A program made the position numbers and the translations under genes. This document shows, piece by piece, positions 40,945 to 50,026 of a stretch of DNA of 64,000 nucleotides (position 1 is its first letter; the number at the start of each line of letters is the position of its first letter). The stretch comes from Pseudomonas sp. Marseille-Q3773 (GTDB taxonomy: Bacteria; Pseudomonadota; Gammaproteobacteria; Pseudomonadales; Pseudomonadaceae), in contig NZ_OU745390.1 of assembly GCF_916618955.1 (NCBI RefSeq), positions 1,860,001 to 1,924,000 on the forward strand. The letters are read 5' to 3'. Below the pieces are notes generated by a model. It ran no database searches. It was given only the letters and a program-made list of their open reading frames with translations, and had not been told where the DNA came from.

Positions 40945-41783
40945 TCGCGCTGGACTGCGATGACCTGTTCGCAACCTGGCGTGAGCAGGCGCGCGTGCTG
41001 CTAGGGCATGGTGTCGATCCCGCGGAAGTCACCTGGTCGCAAGGGCCGATGGCTGACTTGCTGGCCATACCGACACCGCTTCCGCAAGGCCCCGGTCCGT
41101 TCCGGGCCAAGGTACCGGCGGCCCTGCTGGCCCTGCTGGAACAGGCCGCACGCTACCGTGGCGAGCAACGCTGGAACCTGCTGTACGAGGTGCTCTGGCG
41201 TGTGGCCCACGGCGACCGCACCGCGATGCTGGCGGGGGATCGGCTGGGCAGCGAACTGCATCGGCGGATCAAGCAGGTCAGCCGCGAGGCGCATCACTTG
41301 CACGCCTTTGTACGTTTCGTGCCGTTGCCGGACGCCGTGGCGGCCCACCTGCAGCTGGACCTTGTGGCTTACCACGAGCCGGCCCACGACATCCTCGAAA
41401 GCGCCAGCCCGCACTTCGCCGACCGCCTGGGGCGCCTGCGCTGGCTGATCGCCACCCCGCGCGACGGCATACGCTTCGACGGCCAGGCGTTCGAATACCA
41501 TCGGCAGTGTCCCGAAGCCTGGCGCCACTGTGCGCGCAACGCCGATGACCCGGGTGCCGAGCTATGGCGCACCTATTACCGCCATACCTTCAACCCTGCC
41601 CGCCTCAACCCCGATGCCTTGCGTCTGCACATGCCGGGACGATTCTGGCGGCACTTGCCGGAGGGCATGCTGATACCCCAGCTCGAAGGTCTGGCGCGCC
41701 AGGGTAAGCAACGCGACGGCCAGGCGCTGGAAGTTGCGGCCCGGGCCGGCAAACAGATCAGCAAGCCAGCGCGGTCGGGATAG
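40941..41783 (+). CDS. DUF4130 / TIGR03915-type putative DNA-repair protein
   Basis: 280 residues, coupled to the radical-SAM gene by a 4-base overlap. Contains the DUF4130 landmarks RRIKQVSREAHHLHAFVRF, YHEPAHDILESASPHFADRL and LWRTYYRHTFNPARLN. In many relatives this domain is fused to a C-terminal UdgX-type uracil-DNA glycosylase. Here the protein ends about 45 residues after LWRTYY, so the glycosylase half is absent and must be missing or encoded elsewhere. Acts presumably with the radical-SAM partner on damaged DNA. Confidence 0.83.
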   Translation: MIALDCDDLFATWREQARVLLGHGVDPAEVTWSQGPMADLLAIPTPLPQGPGPFRAKVPAALLALLEQAARYRGEQRWNLLYEVLWRVAHGDRTAMLAGDRLGSELHRRIKQVSREAHHLHAFVRFVPLPDAVAAHLQLDLVAYHEPAHDILESASPHFADRLGRLRWLIATPRDGIRFDGQAFEYHRQCPEAWRHCARNADDPGAELWRTYYRHTFNPARLNPDALRLHMPGRFWRHLPEGMLIPQLEGLARQGKQRDGQALEVAARAGKQISKPARSG

Positions 41784-41790
41784 GCACGGG

Positions 41791-41812
41791 CTGGCCCGCG
41801 AAGCAGGGCCAG
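41791..41812. terminator. Hairpin between convergent genes
   Basis: CTGGCCC-GCGAAGCA-GGGCCAG, 7-bp perfect stem, 8 bases after the DUF4130 gene and 41 bases beyond the PAAR stop. No T-tract; resembles a REP half-site. Confidence 0.45.
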
Positions 41813-41852
41813 GATGGTTGGGTTGACACAGAGACCTGGGCCAGCGTTAGCG

Positions 41853-42110
41853 TCAATCCAGCATCCAGCCAGCATCGCCCTCTTCCAGCACACCACCATG
41901 GTCGGTTCGATCGCCTTTGCGCGCCACCGCTGCACCTTCAATCATGAAGTGCGCAGCACCACTGATTATTACGGCACCACACGTGGTGCGGTCCCCCACT
42001 CTGGCGACCGGCTTGCCATTGAAGGTGTATGCGGAACTGCCGCTTTCCACCTGGTTGGAACCATGCAGCGGGCAGACATGCCGATGGCCTATGAGGATCA
42101 CGGGTTTCAT
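41853..42110 (-). CDS. PAAR-domain protein (T6SS spike tip)
   Basis: 85 residues, one complete PAAR domain: GHRHVCPLHG, FNGKPVARVGD, TTCGAVIISG, MIEGAAVARKGDRTDHGG, with the His/Cys residues that bind the tip zinc. It sharpens the VgrG spike. Last gene of the T6SS operon, overlapping the DUF6708 gene by 4 bases. No effector extension. Confidence 0.92.
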   Translation of the reverse strand: MKPVILIGHRHVCPLHGSNQVESGSSAYTFNGKPVARVGDRTTCGAVIISGAAHFMIEGAAVARKGDRTDHGGVLEEGDAGWMLD

Positions 42111-42922
42111 CGGGTCTCTCCTACAGACGGGGCAGTACGGGATTCACGGTCAATGTCTTCCGGCCAAAGAACCTTTGGCGCCAGGCAGTGCATGTGGCTC
42201 AGGCCATCGTCATCGTTCCAGTCGCGGGGTGGGTGGTCGAACTTTGGCAGGGCCTGAGGGCCTTGCTGCATGAACAGCCGGGCGATGGCCCAATAGGCTT
42301 CGCCGCGGCGGAGGTCATGGGTGAAGAACACGCGGTCAATGACTTCATTGGTGTCCGGGTTGCGGACCGACAGCATGACGTTTTCGATCAGGCCACCGTG
42401 GCCAGGGGCGTAGACTCGGTAGACTTCGGCGGTTACGTCGTCCCAGTTGTAGGCGACCGGTTTTACGCCCCAGTGTTTGCGGCTGAATAGATAGATGTAG
42501 TGGAATCTGAATTGATAGAGATAGATTTTGCGTCGCAAGCGGTTGAAGCGTATGGGTTCGTCCCGCGGGAGCAGCAGGTCCATCTTTACATATGTCGCAG
42601 TAGCCCACATGCCAACCAGAAGCGCTAGCGATGTGAGGATGTTAACGACCCAATTATCCGACCAGTAGACATCTACAAACCTCCAGTGCATGTAGATAAA
42701 TGCAACTACAGAAAAAGCAAGGCTCGGCCCTCCTATCAGTACTGCGATGCCACGCAAACTGACAGTGGATCGGGGAAGTTCTAGGCATACGTCGTCACAA
42801 TAGTTTGGCGACGGATCTATATCTTCAAAGCTTAAGCGTGGAACTGCATCCGAACCAACGTCAGGCAAATCATAACTCCAACACAAAGCTCGCTCCGAGA
42901 GAATCCTGGGCTTATTTTTCAT
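42107..42922 (-). CDS. DUF6708-like membrane protein, candidate immunity or T6SS accessory protein
   Basis: 271 residues with two adjacent membrane helices (VLIGGPSLAFSVVAFIYMHW and VVNILTSLALLVGMWATATY), then a soluble C-terminal part with RFHYIYLFSRKHWGVKPVAY and NWDDVTAEVYR, typical of DUF6708 proteins beside T6SS effectors. Being membrane-located and directly behind a pore-forming-type effector (4-base overlap), it is a candidate immunity protein, though DUF6708 may instead be an accessory. The N-terminal third lies in the low-GC patch that also covers the effector C-terminus; the C-terminal two thirds have normal GC. Confidence 0.7.
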   Translation of the reverse strand: MKNKPRILSERALCWSYDLPDVGSDAVPRLSFEDIDPSPNYCDDVCLELPRSTVSLRGIAVLIGGPSLAFSVVAFIYMHWRFVDVYWSDNWVVNILTSLALLVGMWATATYVKMDLLLPRDEPIRFNRLRRKIYLYQFRFHYIYLFSRKHWGVKPVAYNWDDVTAEVYRVYAPGHGGLIENVMLSVRNPDTNEVIDRVFFTHDLRRGEAYWAIARLFMQQGPQALPKFDHPPRDWNDDDGLSHMHCLAPKVLWPEDIDRESRTAPSVGETR

Positions 42923-45900
42923 TCATTGACTTCCTTGATGCAGGTCTCAACATATGCATCTGGCATCCTTCTATCTGGCCAGTAACTTACCAGCAATGTC
43001 GCGGCTCTAATTGTATGCGACCCAATAGACGTCGTCAGTTCTACGGTCCCAGTGGTTTCCAGCCAAGTCGTTGCGAGGGCGCCTGAGCCTGACGTCCGTA
43101 GATTTCTATTCAACGAAAATTCACTTTTATAGTCAGGCTGACGTGGCTTGGAAAAGTCAGAAAATTCCGACGATGGCGTGAGCGCTTCAATCGTGATAGC
43201 TTGGTGTTCTTCTACCAACAGTGTCTCACCACCAATGAAATCGGGGAAGGTCCCGTCACCTTGACGATGCACTATTACAACCCAGCGAAAAGCAGAGTGC
43301 TCGTCATTATATTGAGGCAATACAATTTGGAATTTAAGTTTGTGTTCTAACTCGATATTGACTAGGCCGCCTATCTTAGGACCCGCTGGATCGTTCGAGC
43401 GTTTGGATTCAAAATGGATCCCCGCACGTATGCCGAGCGTAGCCGCATTAAGCTCTGCAAATGCAATGTCTGCATACTCAGGAGAAGCCCAATGTACAGC
43501 AGGCTTTTCGTCAGCCTTCCCAAAGCAGCAACGTCGCGCCCACCGTTCAAACGCAGTAGATTCGCTTTCGTCAGCTGGCTTGGCCAGGGCGTAAGCAATA
43601 AGTGCCAGTGTAATAGCCAGACCTAAAGGGCCTAACAGTGCGGGTTTAAATACTGCATAGACAAACATGCCGGTTGAGGAAATGTACGCAAGGCCTGCAA
43701 ATAAGTAATATGCCTCTGATAATTTGTCCCCAGTTGCTCGTGCACGTTTAGCTGCGGAAAATGCGTGTGCCGTGTCAAAGACCCCAGCTATCGCACTTAT
43801 GATGGCACCGAATTTTATCAGCGATACTCCAGAACCAGACGCGCTTTTAGCCCACGGTTTGGCAATATGCTGTGTACTCGCCCTCAAAATGAGCCCCACC
43901 AGCTCAATTTGCCCTCCCAACACGCCCAGCTGGGATCCTTGCAACGCCAACTTGGCCTCGTACGCCTTGGGCCCAATTTCCTCTTCCGCCTTTTCCTGAT
44001 TCCTGCCCAGGCTGTCCTGCTGCAGATACAACCCGCCTATCGCCAGCAGCACTTCCCAACTCCCAGCCACCCCGCGCAACCCGGAAAAACCGGTCCTTAC
44101 CAATCGGGCCGCCTGCTGTGAGGTGATCTTCATCCCTTGCAACAACCTGCGCGCATCGCTTTCCAACGTCCCCGCCGCCACCGAGATATCCACCAGGGCA
44201 AGCTGCGCCGCGCTGCTCGCCTGGTTCACGCCCATGCTGGCTTCCTTGAACAACCGCCCATGCACCTCTTCGGCCTTGCCCTCGACCCACACCGTCACGC
44301 TGATCATCGTGTGGGTGAAGCGCGGGTCGAGCACGGCCAGGCTCATCAGCCCGTGCTGGATGATCGGCCGCACCTTGCGCATCGACTTCATCGAGCCGAA
44401 CTCGAAATCGTCAAGGTTGCGCTGCATCCGGTCCCGCGCCGCGGCGATGGAGACATTGGCCTTGTGCTGCAATTCGCGCAGGTGCTGGCTTTGCAGGGCG
44501 TAGTACTCGCCCAGCTTCATCTTCACTTCCAGCTCGATCAGGTGCACGCCGTTGTAGAGATACTGCGTGGCGCTGTTCAAATGGCGCACGGCTTTCTGGA
44601 TGCCTGGCGACAGGCAAGACGCCAGCCGCTGGCTGGCTGCGTTGAGCGCGCTTTGCGTTTCGGCGATGGCCTGCTTGAGGGTAGTGCGCATGCGCAGGCC
44701 GGCGTCATCGCTGGCGATGATCTTGCTCAGCATGCCGTAGAGCTTGTCGCTGTCGTTCCAGTTAATCGCTTCTGTGGCGGAGAAACTCGGCAGCAGCCCG
44801 GCCAGCAGTGCCTGGTCGCGCATCAGCAAGGCGCGATAGGGCGGGCTGTTCGGGTCCTGCAGCCATTTCAGCCAGAGTGCCTCGCTGGTTCCGGCGGCGG
44901 GAATACGCGGCTCGGTGGCCGGTAGCATGGCTTCGGTAACGCCTCCGCCCAGGCACAGCGCCAGGGTCTTGGCATACGCCACGCCGGACTCATGGTCGTT
45001 ACCGTCGTAGTCGTACGCCTCGACCACCTTGAACATCGGCGTATCGAACAAGGCCACGTACGCCTGCGCGTCCCGGTCGATGTAACGCTGAAACTCACGT
45101 TCCTGTTGGTCGTATTCAGCCTGGAACGCGGCGCGCTGCGGTTCGTGGTAGCGTTGTTCAAGCCGCTCGTCACTCTCCTGCTGCTTTCGCTCGACCAACT
45201 GTTGTCGCGCGACTGCCGGGTCGGTGAACACCGGCGGGGCATCACCGGTCATCGGTTCCAGCGACGGCACATCCTGCGCGGCCCGTTCCCTGTTGGTGGC
45301 ACGAATGATCTGCAGGATCTGCGAGGTCTGCAGCTGATAGGCCCGCATCGGCTCTTCACGCCAGGCCTGGCGCTTCACGACCCAGTTCAGGCGTTGGTGG
45401 TTGTATTCCTGGATCAGCCCGACGGTGTCGTCGAGCACCACGGCCAGCACGCCGTTTTCCAGCTGGTGGCGGTTCATCGCATTGATCAGGTAGCCACGCA
45501 GGGCGAACCGGCGCAGCCAGCGGCTATGGAAACCGTGCGCACTGTCGAACGGGGAACACGCCTGCTGTGCGTACTCGAACACCTGCTTGTCGACCTGCAA
45601 GTTGTCGGGCGTCATGGCGATGCCCAGCAGTTCGGGATGGTTGCGCGCCTGGGTCAGGTCCAGCCCTTCGAAGCGCTGCGCCGGTGCCTGGCCCCGCTTG
45701 TAGGCATTCAGCACACTGACCGGCCAGGCGTCGCTGGAAAAGGCCAGCCAGGCGCTGCTGTATCGCTCGGTGTCGAGGTTGAGGAAGGCCGAGGGGATGT
45801 CGTGGTCTTCATGCACGCACCTTTCCGGCAAGGGCGCTGGCGGGCCATCCGGTGGCTCGTACGGGTTGAAGCGGCGCAGGTGGCCCTGGGCGCTGACGGC

Positions 45901-46146
45901 ATAAGCATGCCAGACCTGCTGGTCGAGCAGTACGTACAGGTAGCCCATGCGCAAGGTGCGCAAGCCGATCCTGGTCGAGATATGCAGGTTATCCGCGACG
46001 GTGACGACACACTCGGGGCGGGTGTCTGGCACCAGCGCGCGGCGCAGCGGCAGGATCGGCAGGCCCTGCCGTTCACAGGACATGCACTGGTCGTGCGGCA
46101 GGCCGGCTTCGGCCGCGGCGATGGCGATGCGTTGACTGATGCTCAT
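42919..46146 (-). CDS. VasX-like T6SS effector, putative membrane-disrupting toxin
   Basis: 1075 residues of the BTH_I2691/VasX N-terminal class. Residues about 15-200 carry the VasX-type delivery region (MSCERQGLPILPLR, LRTLRMGYLYVLLDQQVWHA). The middle (about 250-690) is helical and coiled. The C-terminal part has hydrophobic segments (GSWEVLLAIGGLYL, SLIKFGAIISAIAGVFDTAH, YYLFAGLAYISSTGMFVYAV, LLGPLGLAITLALIAYALA), then a soluble beta-rich tail. Colicin-like inner-membrane permeabilisation is known for VasX and is inferred here. The DUF4123 gene just upstream is its likely adaptor and the membrane protein downstream its likely immunity factor. GC falls from about 65 percent to about 45 percent within the last third. 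Confidence 0.85.
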   Translation of the reverse strand: MSISQRIAIAAAEAGLPHDQCMSCERQGLPILPLRRALVPDTRPECVVTVADNLHISTRIGLRTLRMGYLYVLLDQQVWHAYAVSAQGHLRRFNPYEPPDGPPAPLPERCVHEDHDIPSAFLNLDTERYSSAWLAFSSDAWPVSVLNAYKRGQAPAQRFEGLDLTQARNHPELLGIAMTPDNLQVDKQVFEYAQQACSPFDSAHGFHSRWLRRFALRGYLINAMNRHQLENGVLAVVLDDTVGLIQEYNHQRLNWVVKRQAWREEPMRAYQLQTSQILQIIRATNRERAAQDVPSLEPMTGDAPPVFTDPAVARQQLVERKQQESDERLEQRYHEPQRAAFQAEYDQQEREFQRYIDRDAQAYVALFDTPMFKVVEAYDYDGNDHESGVAYAKTLALCLGGGVTEAMLPATEPRIPAAGTSEALWLKWLQDPNSPPYRALLMRDQALLAGLLPSFSATEAINWNDSDKLYGMLSKIIASDDAGLRMRTTLKQAIAETQSALNAASQRLASCLSPGIQKAVRHLNSATQYLYNGVHLIELEVKMKLGEYYALQSQHLRELQHKANVSIAAARDRMQRNLDDFEFGSMKSMRKVRPIIQHGLMSLAVLDPRFTHTMISVTVWVEGKAEEVHGRLFKEASMGVNQASSAAQLALVDISVAAGTLESDARRLLQGMKITSQQAARLVRTGFSGLRGVAGSWEVLLAIGGLYLQQDSLGRNQEKAEEEIGPKAYEAKLALQGSQLGVLGGQIELVGLILRASTQHIAKPWAKSASGSGVSLIKFGAIISAIAGVFDTAHAFSAAKRARATGDKLSEAYYLFAGLAYISSTGMFVYAVFKPALLGPLGLAITLALIAYALAKPADESESTAFERWARRCCFGKADEKPAVHWASPEYADIAFAELNAATLGIRAGIHFESKRSNDPAGPKIGGLVNIELEHKLKFQIVLPQYNDEHSAFRWVVIVHRQGDGTFPDFIGGETLLVEEHQAITIEALTPSSEFSDFSKPRQPDYKSEFSLNRNLRTSGSGALATTWLETTGTVELTTSIGSHTIRAATLLVSYWPDRRMPDAYVETCIKEVNE

Positions 46147-47066
46147 AGGCGACTCTCGGATTTCGGCAGAAATTCAGTCAGCCGGCGCCATTGCTCCTCG
46201 GAGTAACACGCCAGTGCAGGTGCAAGGGGACGTTGTTGCCGAACGACTGAGCTGATCAGTTCACGAACCGCAGCAATGTTGCGCAACTCGGGATGAACAC
46301 ACAGCTGATGGAGGGCAAAAACCACGATATCCTCCGCTTCGCTCAACCCCAGCGCCCGCGCATCATCGATGTGGTTCGATGCACGCACGGCGGCAAACGG
46401 CGGAATCGCACAGGGGTAGGCGTCGCTCGCCCCCGCTCGCAACACTCTCCAGATGCCCAGCACACGCTCCACCAGCGCCGCATCCTCCTGGATCCGCTGG
46501 GCAGGCGCTGGCAGGGGATGACGCTGCTTACCCTGCCCTTTCAGGTTTACCAGCCGTCCTCCACTGCTCAGGAACAACCATCTGCCGATCGGCCACCAAG
46601 GACCGTGCTCAACCTGCTGGTAGGTCGCTGCAAGCAGCTCCAGGCGAACCGGTTCATAGATTGGCTGGAAACTGAATGCCCCTTTGCCATTGGGTAACCG
46701 GCACAAGGCCGCCAGGTGCGCAGCAATGGTGGCCGACGGCGCCTCACTGAACAGCCAGCCGCACAGGTAGCGCCGGCGCTGATACAAACCTTTCTGCGCT
46801 GCTCGCGTTGTCTGTTCCAGCAATGAGCGACTGGGCGCGGTTCCAGGCATCGCCAGACAAACCAGGACGGGATGCAAATGGGGCGCATGGGCTAGATCGG
46901 CCCTTGGCACCTGGGTCAGTGCACCTTCGCCCAAAGCGCTGCGCAGCTGCGCAAGCAAGGCGTGGTCGCCATTGTCAGGAATCGCGAGCGGGTCGATCAG
47001 CACATGGCAATGCAAATGGGGCTCGTACTGTTTTTCAATGAGGCTGGCCAAACCTTCGCAGTGCAT
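46143..47066 (-). CDS. DUF4123 adaptor/chaperone
   Basis: 307 residues; DUF4123 (Tap/Tec) proteins load effectors onto VgrG. Typical features: HCHVLIDPLAIPDNGD near the start, LVCLAMPG, the LCGWLFSEA segment, FQPIYEPVRLELL and WWPIGRWLFLSS. Located exactly between vgrG and its cognate effector, sharing one base with the vgrG stop and overlapping the effector by 4 bases. That makes it the chaperone for the VasX-like protein. Confidence 0.88.
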   Translation of the reverse strand: MHCEGLASLIEKQYEPHLHCHVLIDPLAIPDNGDHALLAQLRSALGEGALTQVPRADLAHAPHLHPVLVCLAMPGTAPSRSLLEQTTRAAQKGLYQRRRYLCGWLFSEAPSATIAAHLAALCRLPNGKGAFSFQPIYEPVRLELLAATYQQVEHGPWWPIGRWLFLSSGGRLVNLKGQGKQRHPLPAPAQRIQEDAALVERVLGIWRVLRAGASDAYPCAIPPFAAVRASNHIDDARALGLSEAEDIVVFALHQLCVHPELRNIAAVRELISSVVRQQRPLAPALACYSEEQWRRLTEFLPKSESRL

Positions 47067-49144
47067 CAGAGCTGGCCCTCACACTTGTCGCTGGCGTTCG
47101 GTGTCAGCAACAGTGACTGGGCGTCGCCTGTGCCTTTGGCGACCGCCGTGGTGTGCCCCTGCAGGTCGAGTGCCAGCCCATTGATGGTGATGCCTCGCTC
47201 ATCCAGCAGGATGCTGCCACCTGCAGTTCTGAATTCGATGCATTCGCTGGCCCGCACCCGGTAGATCGTCGTGTGGTGCTCCATACCCTGCCCGACAGTA
47301 ACCTTTTGCATACCTTTGACGACAAGCTCGCTGTCATTGCCGACAGACACCTGCTGATTGCCACCCGTTGATTCGCTCCGGTTGTTGCCGACCTTCTCGA
47401 CCAGGTCCTGCCTGATGTCCATGCGGCAGGTCTGCCCGACCAAGCGGGTATGGTCGCGTCCGATTTCTTCGCGCAAATCATTGCCGATGCTGGATTGCTC
47501 GTCATGCCCCACCTGCTCGACACGGTTGCGCCCGACACGCGTGGTCTCATCATTGCCAACCACATTGTTCTGGTCCCGCTGGGCGTGGATGAACACCTCC
47601 TCCTTGCCCAGTTCATCCTCGAAACGCAGTTCGTTGAAGCCGTTGCCCTTGTGGGTCTGGCTCTTGATGGTCATGCGTGTCTTGTGCTGCGGCAAGTCAT
47701 ACGGCGGCAGCTGGTCGCCACAGTAGGTCCGCCCGATGATCAGCGGCTGGTCGGGGTCGCTGTTGACATACTGGATGATCACGTCCTGACCGATGCGCGG
47801 GATGGCCATCGAGCCCCAGCTGCCACCGGCCCAGCCTTGCGACACGCGTACCCAGCAGGAACTGAACTCGTTGTCCCGGCTCTCGCGGTCCCAGGGGAAG
47901 CTGACCTTGACCCGCCCCCACTCGTCGCAATAGATCTCCTCACCAGCTGGGCCGACAACCGTGGCCATATGCGGGCCGTCGATACGCGGTTTGGGCAACG
48001 GTGCCGGGCGCCATTCACTTCTTCCCGGCACCAGCACCGCCGCCTGCTGGTAACGCGTGCCTTGCTCACTGCCAGTAGCCTCCTCCTGCAGGCTGGTGAA
48101 CTGGATGCCCTGGTGGTGCACGCGGATGGTGCGCCAATGCACATTGAGGTCCTCGCGAGGGTGTTCGACCAGGGTGAAGCTCAACCCCGGTTGCAGGCGC
48201 ACATCGTCACCCTCCACCTCGGCAAGGCGGGCGTCATGGCGCAGGGCCGTGAGCCGGGTGGCGGTGAAGGGGACACCGACCGCATCGCGCTTGTAGCGGC
48301 CTGGGTAGTCGAAACGCTCGTAGTCCAGCGACTGATGGGTGATGCCGCTGTCACTCGCGCGATGTTCCTGGCGGTACTGTGGGTTGGTGAAGGTGTAGTC
48401 CCGCTGCACCTGCTTCGCGGTACGCACCTGTTCGCTGTAGCGCAGGCTCCACAGGCACGGGCGTGCCTGATCGCCGCCGCTGTTGGCGCGATACAGCACC
48501 TGGTCGGGACCGATGTCATCCGCTTCGTGGAGACCGTCGTCATCTTCATCCGGCTTTATGGCACCGAGGCTGATCGTACCCAGCGCCAACAGCCGGTCGC
48601 TGATGACCAGCTGGTGATATTTCGGCGTGTGTTCGAAGCGGTAGACAAACCCCTCCTCGGCGGCCAGGCGGGCCATGAAGTCGAGGTCGGTTTCACCGGC
48701 CTGCACACAGAACTCGCGCACCTGATGTGCGCCGATACTCTTGATTTCAAAACGGCTGATGCCCTGGCGCTGGAGCATCAGTTCGAGAATCTGCGGCACG
48801 CTCTTGTGCTGGAAAATGCGCCAGTTCGAACGCAGCCCGGCCCGCGCCAGCACGGGTTCGACCAGCGCGCGGTAACGGGTGCGGAAGTGGCCTGTCGCGC
48901 CCTGGCTGAAGCGGCTGACCAGGCCGTGCACATAGCGTAGCGGGCGTTCGCCGCGCCACAGGGTGAACAGTGCCGGTTTGTCGAGCAACGCGCCGAAGTC
49001 GACGTCGCTGTCGAAACTGATCAGCTCCAGGCTCAGCTGGAACGGTGAGCTGAGCGCTTCGTCGAGTTCGAACGAAACCACTTCGAACTCAAGCTGGCTC
49101 GCCAGCGGCTGAAAGGTAAAGCGCAACTCGGATTGGCTAGGCAT
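47066..49144 (-). CDS. vgrG: VgrG/TssI spike protein
   Basis: 692 residues. gp27-like N-terminal barrels (SFELDEALSSPFQLSLEL, VHGLVSRFSQG, HKSVPQILELMLQRQGISRF, AAEEGFVYRFEHT), gp5 OB-fold (ATVVGPAGEEIYCDEWGRVK then VSFPWDRES and WVRVSQGWAGG) and the repetitive needle with VGNDE/VGRNRVE-type repeats (NVVGNDETTRVGRNRVEQVG). No C-terminal enzymatic domain, so toxicity is supplied by the downstream effector. Begins 15 bases after the tssL-like stop. Confidence 0.95.
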   Translation of the reverse strand: MPSQSELRFTFQPLASQLEFEVVSFELDEALSSPFQLSLELISFDSDVDFGALLDKPALFTLWRGERPLRYVHGLVSRFSQGATGHFRTRYRALVEPVLARAGLRSNWRIFQHKSVPQILELMLQRQGISRFEIKSIGAHQVREFCVQAGETDLDFMARLAAEEGFVYRFEHTPKYHQLVISDRLLALGTISLGAIKPDEDDDGLHEADDIGPDQVLYRANSGGDQARPCLWSLRYSEQVRTAKQVQRDYTFTNPQYRQEHRASDSGITHQSLDYERFDYPGRYKRDAVGVPFTATRLTALRHDARLAEVEGDDVRLQPGLSFTLVEHPREDLNVHWRTIRVHHQGIQFTSLQEEATGSEQGTRYQQAAVLVPGRSEWRPAPLPKPRIDGPHMATVVGPAGEEIYCDEWGRVKVSFPWDRESRDNEFSSCWVRVSQGWAGGSWGSMAIPRIGQDVIIQYVNSDPDQPLIIGRTYCGDQLPPYDLPQHKTRMTIKSQTHKGNGFNELRFEDELGKEEVFIHAQRDQNNVVGNDETTRVGRNRVEQVGHDEQSSIGNDLREEIGRDHTRLVGQTCRMDIRQDLVEKVGNNRSESTGGNQQVSVGNDSELVVKGMQKVTVGQGMEHHTTIYRVRASECIEFRTAGGSILLDERGITINGLALDLQGHTTAVAKGTGDAQSLLLTPNASDKCEGQL

Positions 49145-49159
49145 GCAGGTTACCCCTGG

Positions 49160-50026
49160 CTACGGCTGCAGGATGATGCTGTCGAGCGACTCCAGGACCT
49201 CGCCGGTGATCAGGCTCAGGCGATAGCTGTAGTAGCAGTAGGCGCACGCCATGACGACGGCAGACGCCACCAGCGGGCTCCACCAGGGCCAGGTCCAGCG
49301 CCGCCGGCGATAGGGGCGATCGACAATGTTGGTGTAGGGGTCGCACACGCTTTCGGGGGTGGGGCCACGCAGTTCGCGAAGTACCTTGTGCATGCGTGAA
49401 ATCAGCGCATTGATCAGGTCATCGCCCTTGGGGTCGAGCGCGTACTTGCCCTTCAGGCCCAGGCAGAAACAGAAGTACAGGAACTCCAGCACATCCTGGA
49501 ATTCCGCAGGCGACTGCATCATCCGCTCCAGCAGCACGAAGATTTTCTCGCCGCCGTGGGTTTCGTGGTGGAACACACTCAATAACGGTTCATGGCTCCA
49601 GCACGAATTGCAGCCCCAGGGGCGGCTCATTACCGCCTCGTCCAGGTACAGGCACAGCGCGTAGGAGTACGCTTCGAGATGCGCGGCGGGATAGCCGTGC
49701 TGCTGGATTTCCTCGCGGATGGCGCTGATCTGCGTTTGCAGGGCCTTGTGCACGTAGTCGATGTTCGGCAGTTCATCCAGGGTGCGCAGGCGGATGACCA
49801 GGCCGAACAACGGGTTTGCCGCGTCGAGCATCAGGTTGTCGAAGCCGCCACGTAGCCGGAACTCGGGGTCGGCCGGGTAGCCTGCCAGCTCTGCTGCCGC
49901 AGCCAGGTACGGCGACTGAGCTTCCTGCGGGGCCTCGAGCATCGCGTGCAGGCTGTTTTCCATGACGTCGTGAGCGGCCTTGGCGCCCCCGATTTCTTCA
50001 GGCGGGATGGAGCGTGGCCGGGGCAT
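49160..50026 (-). CDS. tssL: TssL/DotU-family protein, orphan copy
   Basis: 288 residues. DotU cytoplasmic domain (IDYVHKALQTQISAIREEIQ, YSYALCLYLDEAVMSRPWGC, EFLYFCFCLGLKGKYAL) followed by one C-terminal membrane helix (SPLVASAVVMACAYCYYSY) and a short periplasmic tail; no OmpA-like peptidoglycan-binding extension. TssL normally joins TssM and TssJ in the membrane complex. Here it heads an effector operon without tssM, tssK or sheath genes, so it may be an adaptor linking this VgrG to a baseplate or membrane complex encoded elsewhere. Confidence 0.85.
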   Translation of the reverse strand: MPRPRSIPPEEIGGAKAAHDVMENSLHAMLEAPQEAQSPYLAAAAELAGYPADPEFRLRGGFDNLMLDAANPLFGLVIRLRTLDELPNIDYVHKALQTQISAIREEIQQHGYPAAHLEAYSYALCLYLDEAVMSRPWGCNSCWSHEPLLSVFHHETHGGEKIFVLLERMMQSPAEFQDVLEFLYFCFCLGLKGKYALDPKGDDLINALISRMHKVLRELRGPTPESVCDPYTNIVDRPYRRRRWTWPWWSPLVASAVVMACAYCYYSYRLSLITGEVLESLDSIILQP

